From NCBI GenBank assembly GCA_026874595.1, contig CM049308.1, positions 45,145,327 to 45,209,326 on the forward strand: DNA of 64,000 nt. Reading direction: 5' to 3'. This DNA is from Sipunculus nudus. Its lineage: Eukaryota > Annelida > Sipuncula > Golfingiida > Sipunculidae. Shown in pieces: positions 21,933 to 33,177 of this stretch. Made by a program: the position numbers and the translations under genes. The first letter of the stretch is position 1. Every line of letters starts with the position of its first letter. Under the pieces are notes generated by a model. The model did not search any database. It was not told where the DNA came from and was given only the letters and a program-made list of their open reading frames with translations.

Positions 21933-22851
21933 TGTTATGTGGTAAGAGGTGTTAATATCTATTATAAATAATTACTGATTTTAACGCAATATATTGGTAC
22001 ACATAAGATCAGTTACCAGTTCAGCAGATGGAAAGATAGATAGAGCGACAGAGAGAAATGATAATAGCCTAAATTGGTGTACCAACGCATTGTCTACCAT
22101 TGTAAGACAGGTGTTTGGATTCCGATCTCCATATGTCGGTTAGCATATAGGTTTAGAAAAGAAGCTGATAAATGAGTATTTTAATGGACATAAATTCTGA
22201 ATGCAGACAACCAGTGATTACTATAGACTGGTATAATTGTTATAGCCATGTGAATGTAAACTTAATCAAGTAAGCCAAAATAGATTCTGTTATTATAGGC
22301 ATCAGCAGAAGCCAGGTTTAGATCTGGATGACAGTGTAAAATGATATAAAAGTCAAAGGTACGGTGAATACCGGCCTGCGCATGAGGCAGTAATTTAGGA
22401 CAGGAAAACAGTACCAAAAGTGAGTCAGTAAGTAGCTGGGTCACACAGAATTGATCAGGAGACAAATATGTACCCTGAATATATTAATGACAGGAATATA
22501 ATGATATTACATGAGTTTTAGGTAAAACAAGGAAAAAGTTTGTGCGTAGGCGAAAGCCGAAGCCATATATGGTTATCTAAACATTCAGGTATGTCATAAT
22601 GACACATATCCAATATCCAATAGAAAAAGTGTAAGATGATGTAAAGGTTGGTGACGTAGTAATACTGATACAAAATCCTGTGTTGGGCTGGGAACTGGCA
22701 GACAGACCCACGCCATCATCAACATGTAAACCAAGACAACTGGAAATAAAACAGCACAATATCCAACTTGGACTGTCTCAGTTATTCACCTGACGCGCCG
22801 TGTGACTGTGTTATGGCCAGGGAAGAACTCCCCTAATTCCCCGTTGTAACA
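21933..22851 (+). repeat. 5' LTR of retroelement 2
   Basis: It begins TGTTATGTGG and ends CCGTTGTAACA. It contains a TATAAAA box at about 22341-22347 and AATAAA at about 22745-22750, a plausible promoter and polyadenylation signal. The distance to the 3' LTR is exactly 7676 bp throughout, so there are no indels between the two. Confidence 0.95.
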
Positions 22852-22870
22852 CATTGGTGGAGATCCGGTT
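22852..22870 (+). promoter_or_regulatory. Candidate primer-binding site
   Basis: TTGGTGGAGATCCGG starts two to three bases after the LTR, the usual place for a tRNA-complementary site; TGG would pair with the tRNA CCA end. I cannot name the tRNA. Confidence 0.4.
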
Positions 22871-22907
22871 TTGGTACAACGATCTATCTCGTCACGACAT
22901 AATCAAT

Positions 22908-23894
22908 ATGGCACCAACAGGACAGAAGACATCATCAGATTCTACACCGTCAGGTAAAATAGACTGTTCAGTTATTCCCATGTTTTATGGAGATGGTGAC
23001 ACAGATGCAATTGACTGGCTCGACCGTTTTAACACCACGGCTGTCCTACTAGGCTGGACGAAACCGTCCGTAGAAGGTCTTAGAAGCGATCAGAGAGCTG
23101 AAATATTCTCCTTAAAACTAGCTCCAGGTAGTGTTGCCGCGTCTTGGTATCGTTCTCTACCTTTAGACACGCGTAAAGACTTTACAAAACTAGCAGAAGC
23201 TTTTACACAACGTTTCGCGCGTAAGGGTCAGAGACTCGCTATTTTAAGAACTTTTAATACAAGAGTTTTTCAGTCCAACGAAACTGTTGATCATTACATT
23301 GATCACCTCCGTAATATGGGAGCGCAGCTCGGTAAATCTGAACAGGATATCATGGACGCCATTACAATTGGGTTTCCCAGAGGAATCCAACAATACATAG
23401 ACTTAAAAGACCCACAAAATCTTGAAGATTTGACAGAACTAGCTCGTAAGGCTGTTGAATTTCATCCCATTACCAACTCGCCGATTCCACCACAACTTAA
23501 TATAACGGAGCTGTGTGAAGAGATCAGCAACGCTGTTTGGCAGCGGGCCCCGTCGACCGCCACCGAATCTCCGCTGAGACGACCTCGCACACCATCACGT
23601 GAGCGCACAGGAATGCGTTCCGCATCACCTGCACCCCCTCCCCGCTGGCGATCTCCGGGACCACAACAACAACGCTCCACTCAAGGTTACAGACAACCCA
23701 GACGATCATTGCCAGGTAACAGTCAGCCACCTTCGCCGTGTCCACGGTGTGGTTATAATCATTGGGCTTATCTATGTAGATTTAAAAATGTTAGCTGTAA
23801 TTTTTGTGGTGAAATAGGCCATTTGGCCCGTGTATGTCGCAACGCTAAAACTACTCCTAAAACTGTACGGTTTGATAGAGTAATGTTTAAATAG
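22908..23894 (+). CDS. gag: Gag polyprotein of retroelement 2
   Basis: The first ATG after the LTR (22908) opens a 328-codon frame; the frame is open upstream but only from a TTG. The capsid-type region spans roughly residues 20-190 (IPMFYGDGD, WLDRF, WYRSLP, FTQRFARKGQ, GFPRGIQQYIDL), typical of Ty3 Gag. A Pro/Arg/Ser-rich linker follows (about 215-280). There are two zinc knuckles: CPRCGYNHWAYLC (CX2CX3HX4C, slightly non-standard) and CNFCGEIGHLARVC (standard CX2CX4HX4C). It would form the particle and package element RNA. It ends at a single TAG, after which the pol frame continues without a shift. Confidence 0.92.
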   Translation: MAPTGQKTSSDSTPSGKIDCSVIPMFYGDGDTDAIDWLDRFNTTAVLLGWTKPSVEGLRSDQRAEIFSLKLAPGSVAASWYRSLPLDTRKDFTKLAEAFTQRFARKGQRLAILRTFNTRVFQSNETVDHYIDHLRNMGAQLGKSEQDIMDAITIGFPRGIQQYIDLKDPQNLEDLTELARKAVEFHPITNSPIPPQLNITELCEEISNAVWQRAPSTATESPLRRPRTPSRERTGMRSASPAPPPRWRSPGPQQQRSTQGYRQPRRSLPGNSQPPSPCPRCGYNHWAYLCRFKNVSCNFCGEIGHLARVCRNAKTTPKTVRFDRVMFK

Positions 23895-26867
23895 GATATA
23901 ACGCCTGATCCTGAACTGGACCGTAGCGCTTTAACACAAAATTCTCCAACAATCAGTAGACATAACCGTCCTCTGAACCAGGTCCTTAGAGACCCCGATA
24001 TCAAATGTCCCCATATTTTAGTCAATCTTCAAAATAACAGATATAATAATTTGGTTACAGCTACAGTTAATTCCCTCGAAGTCCAATGTTTATTAGACAC
24101 GGGAGCTCAAGTCTCTTGTATTGATTGGCATACGATACAAAATCTAAACAACAGGGGTACTATTCCGGTTAATCCAGTAAACATTTCATATGTAAAAGGG
24201 ATCGGAAATATCCATGTTAAAGTTATGGGTCAGGTTGATTTAACTCTTAAATTGGGGGAATTCGGTACCACACATTCCTTTCTGGTCTTAACATCTAGTA
24301 GTGTACCCATAATATTAGGTACGGATTATTTACAGAAGTACCAAGCCCAAATTGATTTTTCTCATAATGTTCTCTCCTTAATGAATGGTAAATATCACAT
24401 TCCACTGTGTAGTAAGGGACGGCCCTCTAATCACTCGTATCTCAGAGTTGCGATTAATACTACCTGTCAACCGCTCACAGAAACAATATTACCTGTTTAC
24501 ACTCCAGATCCATACTTCTCGGATACCATTGGACAGGTCATTCCTCTTAGCTTATTAAGAAAGTCGAAACGCTTAGCTGGGGCGTATAGCATCAATACCT
24601 TAACCAATTCAAAAACTGTCATGCGTGTTATGAATCCTTATACCAAACCAATTAAACTCTCACAGGGTTATCCAATTGCCTCATTCCGTTTACTTTCACC
24701 AACATCTGACGCATTCACCATTATCGATCGCCAAGTCAGTATGGACATTAATCAGGTTAGTGCTAGTAATACCAATGAGGATAACGAGAAGGAATATTAT
24801 AAAATAGCCCAATCCTTAAACTTCAACTTAGAAGGAACAGAATTAAATGAACAGGAAAGATATAAATTACTGGCATTTTTAGGTTCAAATCGGGACATTT
24901 TTGCTACTAATATTACTGAATTAGGACGTACAAATGTATTCTCTCATTCAATCGATACTGGTGATGAAACTCCCATTCGACTGGCCCCATACAGAGTAAG
25001 CCCCACTAAAAAGGCTGAAATAGATAGGCAAGTTCAGGAAATGCTCGATACAGGCATCATCCAAGAATCTACATCCTTATGGCAAGCTGCTGTTTTATTA
25101 GTTCCTAAGAAAAATGGACAATATAGATTTGCTGTGGATTATAGAAAATTAAATGCTATAACTAAGCCAGTAAGTCATCCTTTACCTCGAATGGAGGATG
25201 TTTTTGATAGTATTGGACAAGCAAAAGCGCGCATATTCTCTGTTCTAGATATGGCCTCTGGATTTTGGCAGATTCCAATGCACCCTGACTCTATTGACAA
25301 AACTGGATTTGTCACGCATTCAGGTACATATACCTGGAATGTTATGCCCTTCGGTCTTCGTAATGCACCATCATCGTTCTCTTTTACAGTTGGAACTATT
25401 TTAAAGGGTTTAAACTTTAAAAATGCTGTAGTATATGTTGATGATATACTTGTTTATAGTCGTAATTTATCTGAACATCTCACTCATTTGTCTCAAGTTT
25501 TTACTAGACTACGACAAGCTAACTTAAAACTGAAACCATCCAAATGTCATTTTGCCACTCCTAAGGTCAATTTTTTAGGTCACTATATCACAACTAGTGG
25601 TGTTGAAATGGACACAGCGAAGACACAAGCTGTTGCCACCTTTCCCCAACCTAAGAACCCTAAACAAATGCGCAGTTTCTTAGGATTATGTAATTACTAC
25701 AGAAAATTTGTTAAAGATTATTCAAAAATTGCTTACCCATTGACCAGATTATTGCATAAAGATATTCCATTCAACTGGGATACTGCGTGCCAAAATGCTT
25801 TTACTAAACTGAAACAGGCTCTGACTACGGAACCTATTGTTTTGGTGTATCCTGATTTTGACAAGGAATTCATTTTATATACTGATGCATCCGATTATGC
25901 TATTGGTTATATTTTGGGTCAAAAAGACGACCATGGCAAGGAGCGTGTTATTGCCTATGGTGGCCGAAATTTGAGAAATAACGAAACCAGATGGGGCATA
26001 ACAGATAAAGAGTGTTTAGCTATTATAGAAGGTATTAAACATTACAATGTGTATCTTGCAAACGACCGGCCATTCACAATCGTGACAGATCATAGGGCTC
26101 TGACTTATTTGGACTCCTGTAAAAATTCATCAGCAAGGCTCGCTCGCTGGGCTATGCAATTACAGCCATATAAATATACAATAGTATATAAGTCTGGAAA
26201 ATCAAACGTTAATGCGGACGCTCTTTCAAGAAGAAATTATGATATTAGTTTACAACCCATATCTCGGGAGGACACCCGTGATGTGTCTAGTCTTAGTTTA
26301 CTTTCTACGCAGACTATTCCGGATCAGACATCTGATTTAGTTGAACATCGCTTTACTTATAGCTCTCAGATCATAACTCCTGAAATTAATCAATTACAAG
26401 AGTTGGCTCAAGCCTCGCAAAATTACACGGACGCAACTCCACAACAGTTATTGGAACATCTTCTTCCTGAGATTACCCCGATACAGGAATTACAGGGTCA
26501 AGATGAGGATTTAATACCTATCATAAAATACCTTAGGAATAAAACTGACTTACCTGATAATCAACGTTTAGCCAGAAACGTTATTTTAGAAAGTCAAAAT
26601 TATTTTCTGGATAATAATATTCTATACCATTGTTATTATCCTCGTTCCAGCAGTAAACAAAAAAATGCACCATATATTCAGTTAGTCATTCCCCATATCT
26701 TGCGTGATGATATTTTAAGATCTTATCATGATTCTTTGGCTGCTGGTTGTCATTTTGGTATTAATTCTACCTACGAAGCCTTAAGACAGAAGTACTACTG
26801 GCATTCTATGTATGCTGATATTACAAAATACATACGATCTTGTGACGCTTGTCAGGTTGCAAAATGA
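23895..26867 (+). CDS. pol: Pol, N-terminal two-thirds: protease, RT, RNase H, integrase zinc finger
   Basis: The frame is the same as gag and is open from just after the gag TAG, so it would be made by stop readthrough or from an internal start. Visible in order: an aspartic protease with LLDTGAQ (about 24093), RT with VDYRKLN, LDMASGFWQIP and the catalytic YVDD at about 25434-25445, then RNase H with YTDASDYAIG (about 25878) and TDHRALTYL. The integrase HHCC zinc finger follows, with His in YHDSLAAGCHFG and Cys in CDACQ. A TGA at 26865 ends it inside integrase. TGA here would be CGA (Arg) with one C-to-T change at a CpG. Confidence 0.9.
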   Translation, partial: DITPDPELDRSALTQNSPTISRHNRPLNQVLRDPDIKCPHILVNLQNNRYNNLVTATVNSLEVQCLLDTGAQVSCIDWHTIQNLNNRGTIPVNPVNISYVKGIGNIHVKVMGQVDLTLKLGEFGTTHSFLVLTSSSVPIILGTDYLQKYQAQIDFSHNVLSLMNGKYHIPLCSKGRPSNHSYLRVAINTTCQPLTETILPVYTPDPYFSDTIGQVIPLSLLRKSKRLAGAYSINTLTNSKTVMRVMNPYTKPIKLSQGYPIASFRLLSPTSDAFTIIDRQVSMDINQVSASNTNEDNEKEYYKIAQSLNFNLEGTELNEQERYKLLAFLGSNRDIFATNITELGRTNVFSHSIDTGDETPIRLAPYRVSPTKKAEIDRQVQEMLDTGIIQESTSLWQAAVLLVPKKNGQYRFAVDYRKLNAITKPVSHPLPRMEDVFDSIGQAKARIFSVLDMASGFWQIPMHPDSIDKTGFVTHSGTYTWNVMPFGLRNAPSSFSFTVGTILKGLNFKNAVVYVDDILVYSRNLSEHLTHLSQVFTRLRQANLKLKPSKCHFATPKVNFLGHYITTSGVEMDTAKTQAVATFPQPKNPKQMRSFLGLCNYYRKFVKDYSKIAYPLTRLLHKDIPFNWDTACQNAFTKLKQALTTEPIVLVYPDFDKEFILYTDASDYAIGYILGQKDDHGKERVIAYGGRNLRNNETRWGITDKECLAIIEGIKHYNVYLANDRPFTIVTDHRALTYLDSCKNSSARLARWAMQLQPYKYTIVYKSGKSNVNADALSRRNYDISLQPISREDTRDVSSLSLLSTQTIPDQTSDLVEHRFTYSSQIITPEINQLQELAQASQNYTDATPQQLLEHLLPEITPIQELQGQDEDLIPIIKYLRNKTDLPDNQRLARNVILESQNYFLDNNILYHCYYPRSSSKQKNAPYIQLVIPHILRDDILRSYHDSLAAGCHFGINSTYEALRQKYYWHSMYADITKYIRSCDACQVAK

Positions 26868-27188
26868 CATTTCCATGCAAGGGATGCACCACTTATTAAT
26901 TACCCACTTTCCTCTGTGTTCTCTCGAGTCCATGTAGACGTCTGTGGCCCCCTGAAAACAACTCCAAAAGGATATAAATATGTTCTTGTCATGGTTGACA
27001 GTTTTTCAAAATGGGTAGAGGCTGTTCCATTACAAGAACAGAATGCACAGTCTATCGCCAAGGCTATTTATAATACCTTTATTACCAGGTTTGGACCCCC
27101 GCATAGTCTCGTTTCGGATAGAGGTGCTAACTTTATGTCCCATTTGATTAAACAATTATGTTTAAGGAAGTTTATAACCGCACTTTAG
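26868..27188 (+). pseudogene. Integrase core of retroelement 2, cut off by stop and deletion
   Basis: The frame continues past the TGA and holds the integrase core: first Asp in VHVDVCGPL (about 26931), then LVMVDSFSKWVEAVP, and the second Asp in VSDRGANF (codon at 27117). The frame is lost about 45 bp later. With the normal D-35-E spacing the catalytic Glu codon should lie 108 nt after the second Asp codon. The best candidate, at 27167 in the next frame, is only 50 nt away. A deletion of about 58 nt would explain both the shortening and the frame change. Confidence 0.85.
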
Positions 27189-28057
27189 TCCAATCACTTC
27201 GGACATATATAGAAGCCGATCAATCTAATTGGGCTGATTTAATTCCAAGCTTATTAATGGCTTTTCGTTTCAGACCTCAGGCACAACTTGATGGCTTTAG
27301 CCCATATCAAATTTTGTTTGGTAAGAAACCAACACTTCCAATTGATGTGCAGTTGTTACCTGCACCTAAACTGTCCACGCCCGATCAGGCATACCTTGAT
27401 TTATTAACTACACGCCTGAAACAAATTAGGGAGATAGTAGCTGATATTACTTCTGAGACCAAGGATAAAATTAAACAGCGACATGATATAAAAGCATCTC
27501 AACCTGACTTTCAGGTCGGTGATCGTGTTCTGTTAAAACGTATGGCCAAAACCCCGGGTCTTACGCCAAAATTACTCCCCAAATACTTAGGCCCATACTA
27601 CATTGCAATAGCCAATTCTAATAATACGTATAAACTTATTGATTGCCGTACTAACAAAGCTTTACCCGCTTTCGTGCATAGTAATAGGTTAAAAAAATAT
27701 TTTGATCCCCAGGATCGTCCGACAAATCGTCGCGATCCCCCCGATCATCCCACCAATGATCCACCCTCGACCCGTGTAGATTCATCCCAGCGTGATACAT
27801 CCTCTAGAGATTGTGCTATCTTGGATCCAGACAGTCCAGGTCGATCTCAAATTTCCCATGATGCATACGCTGCCGTTAATAGGCTTATGAAGTGTTCAAA
27901 ACACCAAGGAAAGCGTGTGTATTTCGTGAAATGGGAAGACAAATCACGGAAATCTTCATGGGAATATGCTGACGATATTTCGCCCGCACTTATCCGTGAA
28001 TTTCACATTAAACGAACAATGACCGGTCAGGTACGCAAACGTAAAAACAAACGTTAA
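27158..28057 (+). pseudogene. Integrase C-terminus with GPY/F motif and chromodomain-like tail
   Basis: After the deletion the frame shows the integrase C-terminal region: NRTLVQSLRTY, WADLIPSLLMAFR, FSPYQILFGKKP, a DRVLLKR stretch and KYLGPYYI (GPY/F module). A Pro/Asp/Arg-rich linker follows (about residues 185-235). The last 60 residues resemble a chromodomain: VNRLMKCSKHQGKRVYFVKW, then SSWEYADDI and LIREF. Such tails in Ty3-type integrases can direct insertion to particular chromatin. The ATG at 27158 is accidental; this is the end of pol in another frame. Confidence 0.85.
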
Positions 28058-29608
28058 ATACACTGACTGTACTCACCCGTATATAGACCCTAATAGTGAG
28101 ATGACGAGGATATCATCCGTTTCATTTTCATATATTATATCATCACTCTGCAGATGTGTGGATCTTACACATACAGAGCTCACAATAAAATTACCATCTT
28201 AAATCCTTAAGGTTAAGATCAATACACACATTTGTGGAGAGATTTACTATTCTCATATGTCATTCCTCATACTTATTCATCCATTCCTTGTCCCCTTACA
28301 GAAAATGGGCATCACACGGGAAGAAATACATTCCACTTACTGTTAGGAATCCTTCTTTATATCGTTTTGGCAATCATGGAAATTAAAACGCATGTTGCGT
28401 CACGGACTTCCTATTACGATTCTTACGATGAAACATCACGGCGTAGTGTATTTGGTTAACTCGTGTCCTACACGGGAGGACCCCACTTCCTATGAAACGG
28501 ACGTAGACAATAAAGTCGCTACAAATCCATTAAAAGTTCCGGGTCAGGCACTCAAAACAGCAATGTTTCCTGCTGTACCTCCGTTCATGGCATCGTTGTC
28601 CACGATGTCCATGACGGATAATACAACGCATGCTACGTTGTATCCACTATCTGATAATGTATCATTAGATGGTGCAATATCACGTTGAGGTTATTTACTT
28701 ATGTAGCGTCTATTTAGAAAATTGTCGCTATATGTATATATATATATATATCTTTGTTATATGATACTGTCTTTTATGATATTTCTTGATAATACATGAC
28801 ATAGGTAGCATTAATCTTGTTGTTACGATTGTACATATACTTATTCTTATTGTTCCTTAATACGTGCATATTGAATAAAAAAAAAAAAAAAAAAACAATG
28901 AAAAAAAATGTACAAAAGCTTTAAAATCCCTAAAGAAAAAGGCTGTGTGACTACTAATATGTATAATTGTTGCCTCTTTGCAAATAAGCCATGCATATAT
29001 CTGTATACTTATTATCCCTTATCATTATATCTTATGTGTCGTTAATCATCACTATATACCATGTGTAGATCTCATTGATGTATATTTATCCTGCATTATA
29101 TTCTTATCCTATTATGTATATTGGTCTTTTCATATGTATATTTAAATATATATATCTATAATGTATTTCCCTGTGATTGTACCTTCATGAAACTTATTGA
29201 ATATTATCATACAATTACGGGACTACTATTTTATCTTCTTGCTGTGTTACGATAAGATGTACTCCAACACACACAACAAAATATATATTAACAAAAAAAA
29301 ACAACTAGCATACTAGAGATAGCTACTAGTATATTGTATTATCCATGTTTCCTGATACTATATTGATGTTTATGGATTGTACTGCCGCTGCAGCCAGTAC
29401 TTTGATGCGATTTTTCATGTTATACTATTGATACTTCTTGTATTGTATATGTCTATCATTATGATCATTATTGTTATTATACATATATTCACCGATTTAT
29501 CCTATTATTCTTGCTTACATTGTTCTAATGTTGTACACATTGTCCCCAGTATGTTGTTCATCTTACTGTATATTTGACCCGGAGTTCAAATTTTGAGCCC
29601 CAGGGATA
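28058..29608 (+). other. Long region between pol and 3' LTR, no clear env
   Basis: There are 1551 bp between the pol stop and the 3' LTR. A 98-codon ATG frame (28392-28688) has no recognisable motif. An overlapping frame (about 28232-28459) contains a hydrophobic run, FHLLLGILLYIVLAIM, that could span a membrane. From 28690 on the sequence is very AT-rich with TATATA runs and an A tract at 28880. There is no strong polypurine tract right before the LTR (GAGCCCCAGGGATA). An env remnant cannot be claimed from this. Confidence 0.5.
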
Positions 29609-30527
29609 TGTTATGTGGTAAGAGGTGTTAATATCTATTATAAATAATTACTGATTTTAACGCAATATATTGGTACACATAAGATCAGTTACCAGTTCAG
29701 CAGATGGAAAGATAGATAGAGCGACAGAGAGAAATGATAATAGCCTAAATTGGTGTACCAACGCATTGTCTACCATTGTAAGACAGGTGTTTGGATTCCG
29801 ATCTCCATATGTCGGTTAGCATATAGGTTTAGAAAAGAAGCTGATAAATGAGTATTTTAATGGACATAAATTCTGAATGCAGACAACCAGTGATTACTAT
29901 AGACTGGTATAATTGTTATAGCCATGTGAATGTAAACTTAATCAAGTAAGCCAAAATAGATTCTGTTATTATAGGCATCAGCAGAAGCCAGGTTTAGATC
30001 TGGATGACAGTGTAAAATGATATAAAAGTCAAAGGTACGGTGAATACCGGCCTGCGCATGAGGCAGTAATTTAGGACAGGAAAACAGTACCAAAAGTGAG
30101 TCAGTAAGTAGCTGGGTCACACAGAATTGATCAGGAGACAAATATGTACCCTGAATATATTAATGACAGGAATATAATGATATTACATGAGTTTTAGGTA
30201 AAACAAGGAAAAAGTTTGTGCGTAGGCGAAAGCCGAAGCCATATATGGTTATCTAAACATTCAGGTATGTCATAATGACACATATCCAATATCCAATAGA
30301 AAAAGTGTAAGATGATGTAAAGGTTGGTGACGTAGTAATACTGATACAAAATCCTGTGTTGGGCTGGGAACTGGCAGACAGACCCACGCCATCATCAACA
30401 TGTAAACCAAGACAACTGGAAATAAAACAGCACAATATCCAACTTGGACTGTCTCAGTTATTCACCTGACGCGCCGTGTGACTGTGTTATGGCCAGGGAA
30501 GAACTCCCCTAATTCCCCGTTGTAACA
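29609..30527 (+). repeat. 3' LTR of retroelement 2
   Basis: 919 bp, same ends and same spacing as the 5' LTR; no difference was found by eye over the stretches compared. Confidence 0.95.
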
Positions 30528-30699
30528 ATATACACCCATCTTTTTATGTATGCTATAGTGATTAGGGAGAATTACCCCTAAATCCCCCAACCCAGAAAAT
30601 CAGCTTCTTACTTTACTGTAGTTGAATATCATGTTAAATAGATAATATAAAAAAAAATACTATTGTTTCCTTATGGTGCCTGCATTAAAGTTTCCTAAA

Positions 30700-30979
30700 G
30701 CCAAAATAAGGTATGGTTCCCAGGCACCGCCCGCGTCAATTTTAACCCCCCGCATAAAAAATTTTCATTTTGATTTTCATCTTTCAATGAGATAAAGTAA
30801 TACAATTTCGATAAGATTTCCTTTCTTATGTAATGCTTTTCCCTGTTAAGCAAAAAAAATTGTGTTATTATCATGCTTTTTCCTGATCATATGACATTTT
30901 TTTCGAAACATACAAAAAAAGGTAAAACAAAAAATCGCTCACCTACAGCGTGCCTGAGAACCAAACCTTTTTTTTGGCC
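30700..30979. mobile_element. MITE with GGCCAAAA...AAGGTATGGTTC ends (copy 1)
   Basis: The ends are inverted repeats of about 28 bp (GCCAAAATAAGGTATGGTTC on the left and its imperfect complement on the right). A related 337-bp copy is at 39954. The interior is AT-rich and non-coding. I cannot assign a superfamily because no clear target duplication is visible. Confidence 0.7.
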
Positions 30980-31739
30980 CAATATATACACATAGGCTAC
31001 TGGTGAGTACTCGGTTTTACCATGTACGATCCTCTTCTGAAGTATCATTTAGAAAATTTAAAAAATTTAAAATATTATTCAATACTGATAAAATTCTTCA
31101 TATAATACATATGATAACTGCTGGGTTGTAATTGACCTGACGGCGAGTGGGTGATCAACAACTCTACTAGCCAATCAGCAAACGTTATTGCCGGACTGAA
31201 AATGAGGCCATATTAACAAACGTGGAGGTCTGACATCAGGTTGGACATTCTTGACATGTGTGTTAACTTTCAACCATATGCTCGATGGACCTGTCATAAT
31301 AAATATGTTTTATTTTTAGTTTGGTCGAGGCATATGTTTATCATTTTTATAAATGTTACTCCAGGTATCATTCCAAGAAACAGCAATCTGTTTTCTTACT
31401 TCTCTTCGTAATAAAATCACAAGACAAGGAGAATGCAGGGATGGGACAAGGCAGGCCCGATTTGGCCAGGCCATATATTGAGTCCATATTGACACATGAC
31501 ATTTTCAGTAAGTCAAAAGACGCAGCCTATATGATCCTATTCACCATCTATTGGTAAACATTGGCCTGTAACCAGTGCAAAAAAGTATAACATTTAGCCT
31601 ACACCAGCACGTCATTCTTTAAAGTTGATGGGTATAAACAAAACATATCAATCTTTGCCCTGTTGAATCAGGGCGTCTCCCACTCCCAGTCAAAGTATTC
31701 ATGTGTTCATGTGCATGCAATGATATACAGTGTGCATTC
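30980..31739. other. Intergenic stretch, no gene recognised
   Basis: A CCAAT box occurs near 31168, but no ORF or exon can be supported. The frame at 31321-31557 starts at a TTG and has no motif. Confidence 0.5.
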
Positions 31740-33177
31740 ATTTTTGCACAGCATCTATCTGTTCATCTGCCTTGGGATAAAAATACTCATATCTTTGCAT
31801 TGGTTGGACTTATCCATCTAAAATTTTGCATGTGTATACATCCTTGACAGCTTTCTTGATTTTATGACAGGTGGCGCCACCTACATTCACGTTTAGGCTG
31901 CAGACATCCAAGCTCATATCTCGGGAACCGTTTGACCAGTTTGGCCAAAATTTTTCATGTGTATAGATCTCCCATAGCTCTTTATCATACCCAAAACTGG
32001 TGGTGCCACCTGCAACTATTTTCGAACAGCATCCATCTGTTAATCAGCCTTGGGATAAAATCACTCATATCTCGGCAGTGGTTTGACTTATCCACTACAT
32101 CCACTACATTTGACTACATTCAGGTTTATGCTGCAGACATCCAAGCTCATATCTCAGGAACCTTTTGACCAATTGGGCAAAAATTTTGTTTGCCGTGGGA
32201 TAAAATCACTCATATCTCGGCAGTGGTTTGACATATCTGCCTAAAATTTTGCAGGTTTATACATCTTGGATAGCTTTCTGGATTTTGTGGTAGGTGGCGC
32301 CACCTACATTTATGTATATGCTGCAGACATTCAGGCTTATATCTCAGGACTGGTTTGACATATCCCAGTGAAATTGATGCATGTGTATAGATCTCACATA
32401 GCTCTTAATCATACACAAAATTGATGGTGCCACCTGCCACCATTTTTGCACAGCATCTGTCTGTTTGTCTGCCGTTGGATAAAATCAATCATTTCTCAGC
32501 TTGGTTTGACTTATCCACCTGAAATTTTGCAGTTTTATACATCCTTGACAGCTTTCTTGTTTTATGACAGGTGGCGCCATCTACATTCAAATTTACGCTG
32601 CAGACATCCAAGCTCATATCTCAGGAACCATTTGACTGATTTGGCAAAAATTTTGCATGTTTATAGATCTCACATAGCTCTTTATCTTACACAAAACTGG
32701 TGGCGCCACCTGCAATCATTTTTGCACAGCATCCGTCTGTTTGTTTGCCGTGGGCTGAAATCACTCATATCTCAGTAGTTGTTTGAATTATCTGTTTATA
32801 CATCTTGGACAGCTTTCTGGATTTTGTGGTAGGTGGCGCAACCTACATGCACATTTAGGCTGCAGACCAGCAACGCACCTCACTCTATTTCCCCTTGCCA
32901 CTCAATCCATGCCTCACTTCACCTTTCCTACTCTGATTTTGGGGGATACACGTAGTCGCTTGTTGACTACCCATATTCTAGTTTTTGTGTTGTGTGCACC
33001 CATGCCAGAATGGCAGCAGTGATGTTTGTTTAATTGTTTCTTGTTCAAAGTGTTAAGTACTTGCATTGCTCATATACATGTTACACATGTTCTTGAAAAG
33101 TAATGGTCCTGCATTGAAGCATTATATCTGGTGTAATCTCATTGCACAGGTTCGCATTAGGCCTGTAGGCCTTGTTT
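31740..33177 (+). mobile_element. Family C element lacking its 5' end, with family B tail
   Basis: C monomers run from 31740, with intact palindromes such as 31870-31881. They end in the C terminus (GTAGTCGCTTGTTGACTAC, CTAG at 32978-32981). The B tail follows (GTGTTGTGTGCACCC ... GCACAGGTTCGC, AGGCCT hairpin) to 33177. The order is the same as in B elements with a nested C, so this is the right half of such a composite. Confidence 0.75.

Larger units (their letters stand above)
21933..30527 (+). mobile_element. Ty3-type LTR retrotransposon, recent but defective (retroelement 2)
   Basis: The 8595-bp element has two 919-bp LTRs with TG...CA ends that look identical over the stretches compared by eye, flanked by a 4-bp ATAT duplication (21929-21932, 30528-30531). 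The internal order is gag, protease, RT, RNase H, integrase, chromodomain-like tail, then a 1.55-kb region before the 3' LTR. Gag is intact. Pol has a TGA and a frameshifting deletion in integrase. The order is the normal Ty3 one, unlike retroelement 1. LTR identity implies recent insertion. Confidence 0.95.

Noticed and set aside
22262-22465. Minus-strand frames of 60-67 codons, repeated identically at 29938-30141 and 30253-30435
   Set aside because: They lie in the LTRs of retroelement 2 and are duplicated only because the LTRs are. No motif or codon signal.
28232-28459. Env gene of retroelement 2
   Set aside because: Only one hydrophobic run in a TTG-started 75-codon frame; no signal peptide, cleavage site or Cys pattern.
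31321-31557. 78-codon frame between the retroelement and the C/B composite
   Set aside because: Starts at a TTG, no motif, no splice signals.
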